Shown: positions 46,100 to 59,269 of the stretch, one piece after another | Layout of the letters: each line of letters starts with the position of its first letter | How positions within the stretch are numbered: position 1 is the first letter of the stretch | From: Nectonema munidae | Taxonomy: Eukaryota > Nematomorpha > Nectonematoida > Nectonematidae | Assembly: GCA_030549495.1 (NCBI GenBank) | Contig: JAUIRK010000817.1 | Span: 1-64,000, forward strand | Direction of reading: 5' to 3' | DNA length: 64,000 nt | The notes under the pieces: model-generated | What the model was told of the DNA's origin: nothing | Databases searched by the model: none | Seen by the model: the letters and a program-made list of their open reading frames with translations, nothing else | Program-made: the position numbers and the translations under genes

Positions 46100-48075
46100 T
46101 TAGAATGTATCAATCATTTTTCTTAATTTTTTTTCAATCATAAGTTCAAATAAAAGTATCTCACTTTCCTAAAACATCGTTAAAACGCCAACCATATTTC
46201 TTTTTTTGTAGTGTTACGTGGATGATTGGATTTATTGCGATTAGGCAAACGTCTAAAAAATTCGTGAGCTTTTTATTTTAATAAAACATTTGGTTACGTC
46301 ATCATCACTTCAACCATATGTTTGTATTATATTGTACTTGGCTTGCCTCCACACATTCTCTCTGCTATATCATTATGGTATTTGCTTGTTTATGCTTACT
46401 CCTTTTTGCTATTTTTTTGCATGACGCAGACTCTCTCTACTAATCATTCATTTTGCGTGGTTCTTCTATTTTGTATCGTGTTGACAAGATAAGTAATCCG
46501 AAATCAAATTCCTTTTTCAGTGTTGAAAAATAACCGAATATTTTGAAAACGGTTTTTTACATAGAATTTTTCCAAAATCACCAGAATGTGCGTCGTAAGT
46601 TGCGTTTTATCTTTTATATCTCAAACATCTTAGCAAACAAACAAAAAATTGAATTGTTTATTTTTTGAATCTAAAAGAACGCCATATTCGCCCCCCCCCC
46701 TTTATAAGAAAATTCAGGATTCGCCACTCAGTGATTCCAAAACCTTTTTAGCTTGTTACCCAATTTAACATAGGTACCGCAATGCTTTCATGATTTTGAG
46801 AATTATTGACTTCTTTTTATATGAACGCTCCATTACTCCCGAAAATTATTAAATGACCCCCACGTGGTAATTTACCCCTATTTTGGGAAACACAAAATTT
46901 AAATTTCGTGCTTCAATTCATCAAATCCAAATAATCTATCTTAAAAATTAATTTCTCAATTTATATTCATGCAATATTTCTTCTCATGCACATTTCTCAC
47001 ATGTGGTGCTTTTTAAACATCCTAATTCTTCATATTGTGTTGTTTTATTCCTTTTTATACATTCTAAATGAGTTTTTTCATCAATATGTTAGTTCCCAGT
47101 GTATTAACATCATAATTAAAGGCTTATTTTTATGAGATAACCTGTTGTAATTTCTGGTTTTTGATTTTAATGAAGATTTTCCATACGGGGTTTTTTGATA
47201 ACCCATTTTCAATACTACCTTATACCATCAAGGCGGCGCTTTATCACCTCTATATTTTTTTGATTGCTCGCTCACCTTCCTGCTTATTCAATCTATTACA
47301 TATATGTGGGAGTAGCTGATAGAAATGCATCCTTTCTAACCTGTGTTTACACCTGTTCACGGTCCGGTTCAAGACTTCTTTTCAGTTTGGTCCAGTCTTT
47401 AATTTTTCTTATCCTGTCCAATCTGGTCCATAGATATTATACTCCGGTTTGGTTCAAACTAGACGGTCTATTCTTGGTCTGGATATTATGAGGACCACAG
47501 GTCTGTCTGCCTGTGCTGAAATTTCGAATGTTTTTAAAGTACTAATTTTCTCAAAATCTAAATATATGACTAAAACTCTGAGCGTGTATATAACAAGATA
47601 AACTTTTGATTGCCTGAGTCTCGGTTATTTTTGTGAAATCGACTCACTCTTACGAAGGCAGCATTTTGCATTGGCTTGTGTTTTTCTCTCTCTCACCTAC
47701 CTACCTTGCGTGCGCATTTTGTGCGTATATTTAATGTCCAGTATATGATATTTTACAATATAGGTATTATATGATGTATATACACTTACACAAACATTTT
47801 ATTCAAAATGCCTTTATTATGACTACTACCTATCACCGCCATTATGGAATAAAGAAGTAGAAAAATTATGCGCTATATTTTTTCATATATATAACCCTGC
47901 CATATAACTCATACCACAGGTGAAATTATGCTATATATACCTACCTATTCACCATTAACATTTTCTAGTGTGCAATAAGTGAAAACATAATATATATAAG
48001 AGTGTGTGTGTGTGTGTTTACTTGAACTAAGCGCTAATTTCCGTGACATTTCATAAAGAAAGTATGTGTAATATA
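46100..48075. other. Gene-free stretch with simple repeats
   Basis: No supported exon. A repeated GGTCCGGTTxA/GGTCCA text at about 47358-47500 (CGGTCCGGTTCAAGAC, TTTGGTCCAGTC, TCTGGTCCATAG, CCGGTTTGGTTC) is probably a degraded transposon terminus with internal repeats. A (TG)n run is at about 48003-48019. Confidence 0.45.
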
Positions 48076-48079
48076 TATA

Positions 48080-49746
48080 CAGTCAAACCTGTCTATAGTG
48101 ACCACTCAAGGGAAACAAAAAAAGCGACCGCTATAGACAGGTGGCGGCTATACGCAGTTTGGCCACCAATTTGAATTTCCGTCATACTGTATTAACTTTT
48201 AAAAGTGTATGCGCATGCATGCTACATGCATTGTAGCAAACCTTAGCCTTATTTTAAACAATTTATTACAAATAACAATTTGATTTGAATTTCACGTCTT
48301 CTTTAAAAAATCCAACATTGTCTTTCTCTTTTCTTGCTGCCTCTGACTCTTTTGCTCATTCAGGATGGCATCCTCCAAGTCTTCTCATCTGCGCAAGATA
48401 TCTCCATACCCTTTGATAATAGCAAGAGTGCGAAGATCTATGCATTTGCTGGCCTCTGAAAAATGACAGATAGATGATTTCACAGGTGGGTGAGACTCCT
48501 CAACTTCATCGTCGCTGTCTTTGACTATATCTTGGCTAACGATTCTTTGATGATAGTCCTCCAAGGTCAAAACTGGCTCATTGTTTGTCGTGGCCACACA
48601 GGCATCAACCTCAACAAGTTCTTGAAATGCTACTTGAAGACCCTCTCTCCAGACATTTTCGAGCTCATTGGCATTTTCTTCAGCATGTTCTGTCTTAGAG
48701 TCCTTAGATCCGATGCCACATTTGCTGAAACATTTCCGGTTAGTGTTAGGATCTACATCCGACCATGATCTACTAATCCTTTAAATGGCATGCAAGACGT
48801 CGGACTTCTTCATGAGATCTGGTGCGGTCATGGCAGGATCTTGCTCCATATGGCTAATAATATGCTTCAGCTGACGTTTCCTGAACTTTAGTTTGGTCGC
48901 TTGAATGATGCCCTGGTCCATGGGCTGAGTGACGGAAGTGGTGTTGGGAGGCAGAAAGAGAATAGCTTAATGTTCTTCAGATGAAGTTGAAGATGGCACG
49001 GAGCTTGTTCTGGATCATGAGAATGTTTCTTTTTTCTCCCCCCCTTTCTCCCCTCCTATACTTTAGAGAATTCTTTTTCCCTTCCCCCTTTTTGGTGTGT
49101 ATTCCCCCAGAGGGTTCCTTTTTTTTTTTCCCAAAAACTTTTTTTTTTTTTAAAACCCCCCCCTTTTTTTTTTTTTTTTCATTTTTTATAATAAGTTGTG
49201 CTCTCCTTTTCCCTTTCCTCCCCCCAATCCCCTTTTATAGGTGTTCTCAATTTAAAAACCCTTTTTAATTTTTATTCACTCTCTCCATTCATCTTGCCAT
49301 GTTGTGACAATGTTTGCACACGCACAATATCCAAGCTTGAAGCTAAAAGAATGAATGACATCGAGTTCTGACCTCCTCTTAGCAGAGCTTTGAAACTTTT
49401 TTGATTTATTCCAAACTTAATTAGGGGATTTGAAAATGCGCTATAGCACTCGATGAGTCGTGACGCGGCTGCATGGTCTTGCTGCTTGCAATCCCCGGAT
49501 TGGGTTCTCGTTGTGGACACCTCAAATTCTGCTCAAAAAATATAATTTTACGAAATATTGTTTGACAAATTTTAATATCGGTGGCTGCTTTACGGAGTCA
49601 AAAACTGTTTTTGGATGCAATACAAGTGGCCGCTGGCCGCGTTGAACAGGTGACCGCTATAGACAAGGTATATAGTACTATTTTTTCTTGCGGGCGAAAT
49701 TATTTTGGCCACTATCCGCAGGTGACCGCTTACACAGGTTTGACTG
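48080..49746 (-). mobile_element. Tigger/pogo DNA transposon B, broken
   Basis: CAGTCAAACCTGTCTATAGT at the left and, inverted at the right, CAGTCAAACCTGTGTAAGCG, both abutting TA. Subterminal GACCGCTATAGACAxG repeats occur at both ends. On the minus strand about 48945-48780 reads LPPNTTSVTQPMDQGIIQAT and KFRKRQLKHIISHMEQD, the Tigger DDE_1 signature and what follows it. A C-terminal acidic frame, 48597-48385, has LEDYHQRIVSQDIVKDSDDE. The upstream part of the transposase is replaced by a polypyrimidine island at 49021-49265. Confidence 0.88.
49021..49265. repeat. Low-complexity T/C homopolymer island inside Tigger B
   Basis: Runs of T up to about 16 and of C up to about 8 alternate for some 240 bases with almost no purine-rich text. 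The flanking transposon sequence reads normally. The open frame across it is an artefact of composition. Confidence 0.75.
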
Positions 49747-49759
49747 TATATATATATTC

Positions 49760-50860
49760 TTATTCCATTTATTCCAGATACAATGATTTCTGTGAAGTAT
49801 TGCTTCGTCAAACATCGTAAAACTAGTGATTCTCCGATTGTTCAGAATTCGGAATCTGTAGAATTTAGTAGCTGAATTGCGATTGCTAGAATCTGCGTCT
49901 GATCACTGATTTCTCCCATACAGATATTCTCCCTTGTATTTCTCTGTATATTTCCTCTGTATTTTTTAGTATTATGCTACTCACTATTATTCATATGATA
50001 CTGTGTCTCTTTCATAGTTCTGAAGATTCTTCATCAGCGATCACCCTTACATTAACCACATAGTTCTAAAAAAGTGTCTATGAAATATACCACTGTTGTG
50101 CAAATTTTTAACTTGTTTTTTTTCACTAAAAAATAGATTTATCTAGTTTTTTTTAATCATAGCATTTATATTTTAAAAATAAAACTGATAACCGTGCTAC
50201 TTTATTTCAATAATTTTTTCTGAACAATTGAAATACTTTAACGGTAAGGTAACTTTATTTCAAACAATTGAAAAGATAAAATTATTTTTTTTAAGAATAA
50301 AGTGATAATAATATTTTTCATCTCCAAATCAATTTTATTTTTTGATTTGAGTCTTAACTTTCAAAAAATACCAACTTTGAACCTTATTTTCAATGTTTCA
50401 GTGTCAAAATAATTTATTTATTTTTGCGTAATCATTGCAACACTGGGGATTAGTGTGTACAAAACAGTGTTGTTGCAATGATTTGTATAGTTTATAATAT
50501 AACATCACCCTTGTGTATTATATATCACGCTATGCACAAGTTATGTATTTGTTTTGTTTTATTGATAATGTCATATGTGTACTGAATGAATGTTTTGCAC
50601 GTCTTACTTTGGATCTTCTTCATAAGTGACGTGTTTCTTCTATCAAACTGTATGTGTGTAAACGAACTAAATCTACTTTTTGAACGTAATATGTCAAAAG
50701 TTTTTTGATAGCCATTTTTGTCATAAATATATACATAGATAATAATTGTTTTATACGTCATATAGCGGATGTTTATAGTGATTTATTTTGATATGAATTT
50801 TATCAGCACGCCAAAAAGTGTTTTGATGTCATAGACCAGGAGTGTTTCCGTAGTGGCGCG
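49760..50860. other. Stretch before the piggyBac transposase
   Basis: No exon supported. An inverted pair, TCATTGCAACACTG at about 50431-50444 and CAGTGTTGTTGCAATGA at about 50465-50481, can form a hairpin. It may belong to the left end of the piggyBac element, since CAGTGTTGCATTTGCGCAAC appears at about 53142 on the far side. Confidence 0.35.
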
Positions 50861-50869
50861 TTTGTCACT

Positions 50870-52650
50870 TAGTATGCGTATATAAATGCGTGTTTTACAC
50901 ATTGAGTTCATTTTACATTTTTGAAAGTTAAATTATTTTTACCGTTTATAAGTATTTTACAGTTTCTTGATTGTAATTTGCAAAAGTTATTAAAAGTTAA
51001 TGGAAACAAGGTTTCATCTTGAAAGCCCTTGATTTAATTTATTAATAATAATAAAAAAGCTTCACTTTATATAACACTTCCTGCTAATGAAGCGAAAATT
51101 TTTGAAACGGACGATGATGAAAGCGATCATGAAAATAATGTTTCAAACTTTTCTCGTAATATGCTTGAAAGTGAACCAGAAATTGTTTTTTTACGATGTT
51201 AAAGAAGACGATATAAGTTATGGTGAAAGTTTTGATTCTAGTGTAGAATCATGGGTAGAAGGAGAAGTGTTGAATTTGAAACTACTTCAAAATCATCAGA
51301 CTGATGAGACACCTGTTTCAGGTTTCAACACTACATTTGAATCAGCTTCCCAAGTATTTAATTAATTCAATGATATAATAGAAAAAATAGTTAAGTTTTC
51401 TAAAACATATGCTGTCTTTAAACTTTTTTTTATAATTATTGAAAAGTTGAGGGTTTTTTTGCATTATAATTTTAAGTGGTTATGTCAAATGTCGAAAAAG
51501 CTGTATGCATTGGGAAAGTGATAGCAATACAAACAACCAAGCAATTTGTAGAGCTATGTCTCGTAACAGATTTTCAGAAATTTTAAAATACATATATTTT
51601 TGCGATCGAACAAAGTTAACGCAGGAGTATGAAAAAATAAAGATAACATTTTAAAAATAAGACCAATTGTTGAAGATTTGAACTACTTTTTTAAAAAACA
51701 CTGTCTAGTTTTCAAAAGTTTTGATATTGATGAAAGCATAGTGCTTTATTATGGAGGTTATGGGCCTGGAATAAAGCCAGCCATGCGAAACAAACCGATA
51801 AGATTTGGTTATAAAGTTTTTTGTTTAAATACAGGCGTAGGTTATTTACAAAATTTTGAGATATACCAAGGTAAAAGTGGTGCTTAAACTATTTACTCCA
51901 AAGATTTTGGAGTTGGCGCAGGTGTAGTTTTAAGTATGATAGATGAAAATTGCAAGTCAAACACCATCAATAAAACTAACAAAACGAAAAATTTTATTCA
52001 ACTGGTGTTATAAGAAAAGATCGATTGAAAACTATAAGTTTGAAAAAAAATCAGTAGAAAGAGGTTCTTATAATGTTAAAGTTGAAATGGTTTCAAAAAT
52101 CTCTGTAGTTTCATGGAAGGACTGTAATGTTGTTTCTAATGTAACAAGTGTTTTTCCAATGAAACAGGCTAAAAGATGGTTCGTCTCTTCAAGAATAAAA
52201 GTTGATATAGATATTCCTAATTCTGTGCATTTATATAGTCAAAATATGGGCTTTACTGACTCAATGGATTACATAATTTCTATATACAAACCTACAATTC
52301 AATCGAAAAATGGCATTTTCCATTAGTGGTTTTTATGATGCAGGATTCTTTTTACAACGCATATATATTGTACAAAATGAACTGCAATAAGAAATACACT
52401 TTTGTGGAGTTCATAAGACAAGTTGTGTTGGAAAATTTACAAAAATATGGGAACTAGAAAGTTTGAAGGTAAACCGGCATCAAAAAGGGTGTCAGAAGAA
52501 GCGAGGTATGACAATATTAGGCATATTGTAAAGAAAAAAGGCAAAAGAACAAGATGTGCTCAGTGTATATCTCAAACGTGTTTTATTTGTTCGAAATGTG
52601 ACGTTGCTCTACATGTCAATTGCTTTGATATCTTTCATAAAAAATGATTT
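50870..52650 (+). mobile_element. piggyBac (PGBD-type) transposase, broken
   Basis: A TATA-like GTATATAAATGCG at about 50877-50889 precedes the coding region. Pieces in order: acidic start AKIFETDDDESDHENN (51089 on); WESDSNTNNQAICRAMSRNR, then FSEILKYIYF (51505-51600); IRPIVEDLNYFFKK, IDESIVLYYGGYGPGIKPAM and PIRFGYKVFCLNTGVGYLQN (51660-51887), the first DDE aspartate region; IEWHFPLVVF-like, then MQDSFYNAYILYKMN (52305-52390). The C-terminal cysteine cluster is TRCAQCISQTCFICSKCDVA followed by LHVNCF (52550-52644). Order and length match PGBD proteins. There are several frame changes, mainly 51890-52330. Terminal TTAA repeats were not located. Confidence 0.87.
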
Positions 52651-52659
52651 TTATTATAA

Positions 52660-54567
52660 ATAAATTTATTTTTGACATTAATTTTGGTATATTATGTTTT
52701 ATACATTTTTGAAATTTTTTATAATTTTATCTATTTACTACAAAATAAAAAGTTAAACAAAAATAAGAAATTGACTCTAAATAAATGTTCATTTTTAAAG
52801 TAATTATTATCATTTTATTTTTCATTTATAAAATGATCTATATTCATGTTTTTTTCAATCTCACAATTTTAACTTTTTCATAGTAATTTTTGACATTTAT
52901 GCTTTTTAGATTCAAGTAGTTTCTTACTATTCAATTGTTTCTCATGATTAAAATTTATTAACAATATTATTTATCAAATTTTAAGTAGTTTAAATTTAAA
53001 AATAAAAAATATTATAATACCCTAAGAAAGTTTTTTTGTTATGCAACTAATACAAAACTAAACTAAAACCTTTATTTTTTAAAATTGAACTTTTTCTTAG
53101 TTTAAAACTAAAATTTTTAAATTGAATGTATGTTCACAAATAGCAGTGTTGCATTTGCGCAACGCTCTCAAATTTTTTCTCGCATAATTTGTTTTAGATT
53201 GATGAAAAGTCGAAGAGCTTAAGATGAAGATAGACATGTATGCTGATTTATTAGCAAAATAAAAATTTTATATGTTAAATGTTAATCGCATCACCTCGTG
53301 TGCTTTGGAAAAGTGCTTGTGGATTTAAGGGCCAATCATATATAGTACATGCTGAAAAATTAAAAAAATGAGGGAGAGAATAGAGAGTGGATCTTCCAAA
53401 ACCTCAAGAGAGGTTGTATACGGAAGACAACCCTTTACAATAATTTTATTTATTATAACCAATTACGTTCCAAGGTATTAACCGTAGGTAGGGTCTAACT
53501 TTTTTACGCAATCTCTCGCAATCAACAACGATCCCCTTCTTTAATTTGACTTTTTCCTCAATCACCCTAAACTTGTTGAAATTTTTCATGATTTCCTAAT
53601 ATTTTTTATAATATATTAGTTTTTTGTGTCTTTTGTAATCCTTCATTTAATTTCATTTTTTTAATTTAAACTAAATTCCGAAATTTGAAAAATTTGTTCT
53701 ATAATCTAAAATTTGATGCAATTCCTCAAACCCTCCCATCGGTCATAATCCCTAAAAAATTTTCAAATTAAAAAATTTGTAAAAAAAAAAATTTTTTTAC
53801 TTTTTTAAAGGAATGCAAAAAATTTAGGGGGATTGGAAAAAATTGGGATTACGTAAAAAAGTTATACCCTTAACATCGCATTAATTATAGTTTGCATATA
53901 GTAAGACACGTTTTGCTCTGTATTTCATTTGATATATGTTCTAAAATGGCGACGTTATTGTGTTGTTACTTTCTTTAATTAAAATTTGCCCCGTGTTTGA
54001 TTTGATATACTAAAAATGGGGAGACAGTGGCTTAAAAATGATTTAGTTTTTGAAGAGGGATAACACAAATCAATGTCTAATGATCTCATGTTATAGCGGT
54101 ATTTTGAGGAAGTTTTAAAGTGTTCAATGTTACCTCATCCAGTTTGACTAAAAATATAATTTCCTTATATCCGCGTTTCAGAGTAGGCAACCAAATCTCA
54201 TAAATGTGAGTAAATATGAATCATCTCAAAAATACATTTCAACAATCTCCTAAAGTTGTTATCTTATTGTGAATGTTTTTGAAGTGCTATAAAAGTTCAC
54301 ATACCTTTTTTTTTATTTTTTTTACCGATTTCGTTATCAACGAGACTATAAAATGTCCTCCTTGTGAAATAAATGCTCCAGTTATTTAGTTAAAAAAGAA
54401 TAAGTCCTTTCCTAATTCCTTAATTTGAATTTAGTGGAGGTTTTTTGTGGGAGCTTTGTTCTTTTTTTATTTATAAGAACATTAATTAACCCAATAAAAA
54501 CGAATCCCTTTAATTGCAAGACACTAGAGAAGTATGGGAAAGCTGCATTGGTTAATGGGATTTAATC
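52660..54567. other. A/T-rich stretch without genes
   Basis: No supported exon or well-defined repeat. It is long A/T-rich sequence with the CAGTGTTGCATTTGCGCAAC text at about 53142. Confidence 0.4.
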
Positions 54568-54575
54568 TCCTAGAG

Positions 54576-54834
54576 CACCGTTTTTCAAACTTTTTTTACT
54601 GCGACCCTCAACAAAAGAAGCCCAGTTTGCACCGCGACCCATAATACGCAGGTGTAATAAGACAAACTCTGATCACGCCGTTCATTTATTCAGCATCGAC
54701 AATTTATTTATATGTATATTTTTTTTATGATCTTCACTTTGCCCTCCCTTGATGTCCTTTCTCTTTTGTCACGACCCATTTTATTTTTCACGCGACGCAC
54801 TGAAGGGTCGGGACCCACAGTTTGAAAAATGCTG
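54576..54834. mobile_element. Small non-autonomous hAT element
   Basis: Ends CACCGTTTTTCAAACTTTTT and, inverted, CAGCATTTTTCAAACTGTGG. Flanks TCCTAGAG (54568-54575) and TCCTAGAA (54835-54842) form an 8-bp target duplication with one mismatch. GCGACCC motifs occur at both ends. 259 bp. Confidence 0.85.
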
Positions 54835-54849
54835 TCCTAGAAGACTCAC

Positions 54850-56060
54850 ATTTATGAAAGTTTCTTCCCACCCTACACACTTGTTATTTGAGAAGAGGAT
54901 TTAACCTTAAAGTTTTTTCGGATTCTAGGAAATCCTCTCAAGTGAGAAAATCCCTGAAGTAAATTGTTTTGATTTGCCTGTACTATAATATCTTATCTCT
55001 ACTTTAAGAATTTGGTACTAGCTGTTAATAATAATCATTTTTCTCTGATGCTTATCTTATATTTATCACAGTAACCTTTTTTGAATAAAAACACCTAGAT
55101 TTTCTTGCATTTCTCAGACACTCTTTGAATCCATGATTTGGATCTTTTTGAAATAAACAAATAGACGGTAATAGGACAAAATAAAAAAAATTTCTATTTT
55201 CTTTTCTATTCTTAGTCTTTTTTTTGAGTATCGGTATCGAAATCATATTGGAAAACGTCACTACCATTTCACATTTGTTTGTTCCGATTCTTTGAAATCA
55301 ATTAGGGGGAGGGTCGGTGGTCTTAAAGGTGGAATAAAGATGCCTAAAGATATTTAATGGAGAGGATTTAAATGTTCTTTTGTGTTTCAGCTTTTTACAT
55401 GAAATGTTTCTTAAAGTTGTCAATTTTTACTTGACTTATATTTTTTTTGAAAATTATTGAGCTGTTGATTAGCATTGTGATCAAATATTAATCCTTCCTT
55501 CATTATATTTTTTATATGAATAAAATTCTACTCTTCCTTTACCACTTTTAAATTGTTTTCATTCATATGTCATCCCAACAGTATTTTTTTTTATAAATTT
55601 TGTTTGAAAACGAAAGATTGGTTTTTAAAATTCTTTAAAAAATTTCATTTAATGAATTGCCTATATCATATTATGTCGAGCACTTTTAATTAGTGCTATC
55701 TATGCTTCTCTATCTATTCTCTATCTAATTCTTCTCTATCTAATTCTGCTATCTATGCCGGGCAACGCGCAATTGCCTGTAAACCAGCATAGGTGGCTAA
55801 TGTATGGATGGCGCATCAAACAACCAAAAAACTATAAAAAAGATCTCATGACCATGAGCCAAATCCGTACCAAAAGTCGGAGGGGGGGGGGGGAGGGAGG
55901 GGTAGTTCGCTCCATGCATGAAATTTATTTGTAGTATCATCAATAAAAATTTAATCAGTAATGTAATAATGTTTTGCTACACTCTTCATTCCAATTTTCC
56001 ATACCTATTTTCCCCCGTATTATCAGGTTTGAAGTGTTATTTGAAACTTTGAGGGCAGCG
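54850..56060. other. Gene-free stretch with simple repeats
   Basis: A CTATCTATT/CTATCTAATTCT simple repeat lies at about 55686-55757, and a poly-G/GGGAGGG tract at about 55884-55903. No exon supported. Confidence 0.45.
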
Positions 56061-56069
56061 AAATCAGCA

Positions 56070-56225
56070 TCCGCAAAGGGCGGCTTTAAAGGTAGATTTA
56101 TTGAAAGGGAAACACACTCGCTCCGATAAACCGTTCAATCTCAAACAAAATCAGCTTTGGCTAACTTTGTCAATGGCTGGCTGAACTATGGAAAATCTTT
56201 TATTTCAAATTTACCTTTTAAAGCC
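56070..56225 (-). repeat. Dispersed repeat R2 (copy c)
   Basis: The reverse complement carries CATAGTTCAGCCAGCCATTG and AGTTAGCCAAAGCTGATTTT, aligning with 8245-8310. Confidence 0.5.
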
Positions 56226-56888
56226 TCTAATAAAGTGTAGAACTTAAATACTGCTGAATGGGTACGGAATGCGCGCTATCCTTTTGCAATCTTTCAACAC
56301 CCGTCTTAGAAGAAAGTCGAATGTGTTATGATTATTGTAAAACAGCTGTAATTAATTTTTTCTACATTTAAAAAAAGTTAGGAGTGTCTACAGTAGGGTT
56401 CGAAAATGGCCGAAAATAAATATGCTTCCAGAAGATATTTTTGTCAGTTTTTAGCGGTTTTAATAATTTTTATGTATTTCAAAATAACTTGCAGTAGCTA
56501 ATTAAAACCTAAGGAATCAGATTAAAGTAAAAAGTTTTGGCATACATGTGTCTTAAAGTTTAGATAAATGACAAAAATAAGAACTGACAATAGTGATTAT
56601 TTTGAAGAAAAACATGATTTTAAAAAGCATATAATAAGGTTTTCAGCGATAATCGAGAACGAATCTTTGATAATAAAAAAACAGCCTCCAGAAGAAAAAA
56701 GATCTTTCGCACTCTACGCTTGTTGCTCTGGTTGTTAGTAAACTTTGATAAAGTTTTTCCAATCTATCTGAGCATTTTCTTCGAGTTGCTTCAAACAACT
56801 GCATTTCTTTGCTCAAATCGGTTTCAGTATTTCAACATGAAGGAAGTCTCTGACTTTTCCATTTTCATTACTTCTTTCTTATATTTAA

Positions 56889-57030
56889 AATTTGGTTGGT
56901 TAGATGCTGGATTCGATAACTCAAGGTCTTGGGTTCGATCCCGCATCAAGCCTGCTTTCCTCATAGTTCGATACAAGCGGTGCAATTGTGCCTTCTCGAT
57001 GAAAACACCCTATCGTACCTTTACCTTTAT
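56889..57030 (+). repeat. tRNA-derived SINE, family S1 (copy e)
   Basis: GGTTGGTTAGATGCTGGATT, B-box GGGTTCGATCCCGCATCAAG, GATACAAGCGGTGCAATTGT and tail CCTTTACC. Best-preserved B-box of the five copies. Confidence 0.87.
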
Positions 57031-57039
57031 ATCTTTGAA

Positions 57040-58885
57040 GCATTGTGTCACATCTGTGGTGGTGTCTGATTCTTTTAATAATTCAGTTTCAATAGCTTTG
57101 TCCTCTTTTTTGCTTTATTTTCTTTATAAAAGGGATTGCGCCTCTCTTGCATATGAATTCGCCTAGATATTTTACTGTTTGTAGTTTTGTACTGGACATT
57201 TTTTTTTGTAATTTTCTAAATACCCGTAAAAGGTGTTCTGTAACGTTAAAGGTTAAGTTAAGTTATGTAACTTTTTTACTGTAAAGTAAAAAGTATTTTT
57301 ACCGCTAAAATACGGGTGGAAAATTAGAGGCTTCGATCCCTAGTGCGTGCCGATAGCGATTCTAATGTCAAAAGTTATTTTGCAAATGGCTATTTTTAGA
57401 AAGTGTTTGAATATAAATATCCGAGTATAATGCAAAAAAGTATTAGTAAATGCAGAAGATAAGTTATCGAATTAGTTTTTCTTTTTCATTTATGATAATG
57501 AACACTTGTGTGTGTGTGTGTGTTCGATTAATGAATGTTCCCTGCATTTTCAAAGTTTTTTTCTTATCTTTATTTTGTATCGATTAAAATCGGTAAAACT
57601 CAAAAATAAATACTTTTTTTGAAAATTGTAATTGATATGTTTATTGTATATTTGATTAGATGGTCATTGCTTCAAAGCGCCACATTTTCACATTTTTGAC
57701 ATAGTGATCAACGCTATCATAACGCAAAGTTTTTTCTTCCAGGTCTTTTTGGTGTAGCGCTGTATTTTTATACATTCCCTTTTTGTCACTCCCTTTCGGT
57801 TGTCCTTTCATATGTCCTCATTTTTCAGAATAATGGACTACCCATTAGATCCTTCTTTATAACGCCGATTACGGGATCCAAGCCACGAATCCGCGTTGTA
57901 AATGGTCCATGTAAGAACGGATTTACGGAACACGTGTTATATGACAATAAAAACGGGAACGAATATCCCCCCGCGTTATAATGTATATAGTTTGTATTCT
58001 CATATCCGTATCGGGGGATCTAGAAATGTTCACATCCAACAAATCTCTTGGAGAGATATAAGTGTTCATGCTCGAAGTGGACTCAATTGAGAAGACCAAA
58101 TGAATAACTAGTATGCATTGAGATAAAGGAAACATTCCAAATTTAAGATGAGGATGAAGTTTATGAGAATTTGTATTATTATTGGATGCTTGGCGAACGT
58201 GCGTATATCTAAAATCTGAAAATTTAATAACAAATAGGAATGTGTCTTGAATAACAATTTTACTTTTTAACAAATCATTTGTATGCATTATAGAAGTTAA
58301 AATTTTTTAATTTCAATCTGGAACATCTAATCACTCGAATTTTCTTTCTACGAGAAGTCCATCCATCTATAGGGAAAGGTTTGCATGGTTTGAGGCCCAT
58401 GTATGGACTAACCGCTGTCAAAATTCGGTCACAAAAGTTTTTTCTTTTTGCATGAAGTATCTCTGAACAATCATTAAAACCGAGAAAAACGATGTGTATT
58501 TTCTAAAACCGCAAGAGCTTGTTGAACAGGGGAAACATTATTCATGATATGATATAAATAATAGGGAGAAAACTTCTCTTAATTTTTATAACAAAATTTG
58601 CTCTCCTTTTTTATTATTTTGATATAAATACATGGTGAGACATTCTTGTAAAAATTATGTTTTTTTGATAACACTCACGACAACAAAGGACTTATAATTT
58701 CCTTTTAAAAAATAATTTTTGAGAAATTCAAATTCTTTCATTCTGTTGAATCCTGCAACTAAAAAGTAATGGATCATATGTTGCCTGCAATAAATTCAAA
58801 ACCACGTACTTGGTAAAAGAACAAAAAGAAAAAGTTTCAAATTTTTAAAATAGCATTAATAAGTTCTTGATGAAAAAAGTAGTAT
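57040..58885. other. Gene-free stretch
   Basis: No recognised exon. A (GT)n run lies at about 57508-57524. The 57850-58090 segment is less A/T-rich than its surroundings and contains TTACGGAACACGTG-type text, so it may be an unidentified degraded element. A 121-codon minus frame there has no recognisable features. Confidence 0.4.
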
Positions 58886-58888
58886 TTT

Positions 58889-59269
58889 TAGTGGTCTGGC
58901 AAATCTATATACTTTCTGCTGCGGCTCTTATAAATTAGCCAGTTGTTCTCTAAACTATTTTTTGAGTGTGTGAACAAAGTGTATTAACCGGTTGTAAAAG
59001 CTTTTTTAACTAGATTCCCTCCCCAAAGAACTTATTGTTTCAGGAATACAGAAAATTTCTCTTTCAATTTGGTTTTTAATTTACCTGTTATTTATTTTTT
59101 GTAAAAATATGAGATTAAATCGAAAATTTTTTAACTTAGATGTTCATCTGTGGCTCTTTATGAGATATTAAAAATAATTTATGACTTTTTTATGCACTTA
59201 TGTGCCCATCCCTCTTATACACTATTGCTTCATTTTTTCGTTGTCTCCCCTGGTATTGCCAGACCACTA
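58889..59269. mobile_element. Inverted-repeat miniature element with TAGTGGTCTGGCAA ends
   Basis: TAGTGGTCTGGCAA at the left and TTGCCAGACCACTA at the right are perfect 14-bp inverted repeats including terminal TA. Interior non-coding, about 380 bp. A solitary right end is at 33603-33648. The tandem motif ACATACCTTTTxTAAG follows outside at about 59270-59335. Confidence 0.72.

Noticed and set aside
48981-49268. 95-codon frame of Phe, Pro and Leu
   Set aside because: Made entirely by the polypyrimidine island. It has no start context or domain.
57923-58288. 121-codon minus-strand frame
   Set aside because: No recognised domain or signal, and no splice context. A shorter frame overlaps it on the plus strand. 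Kept only as a note.
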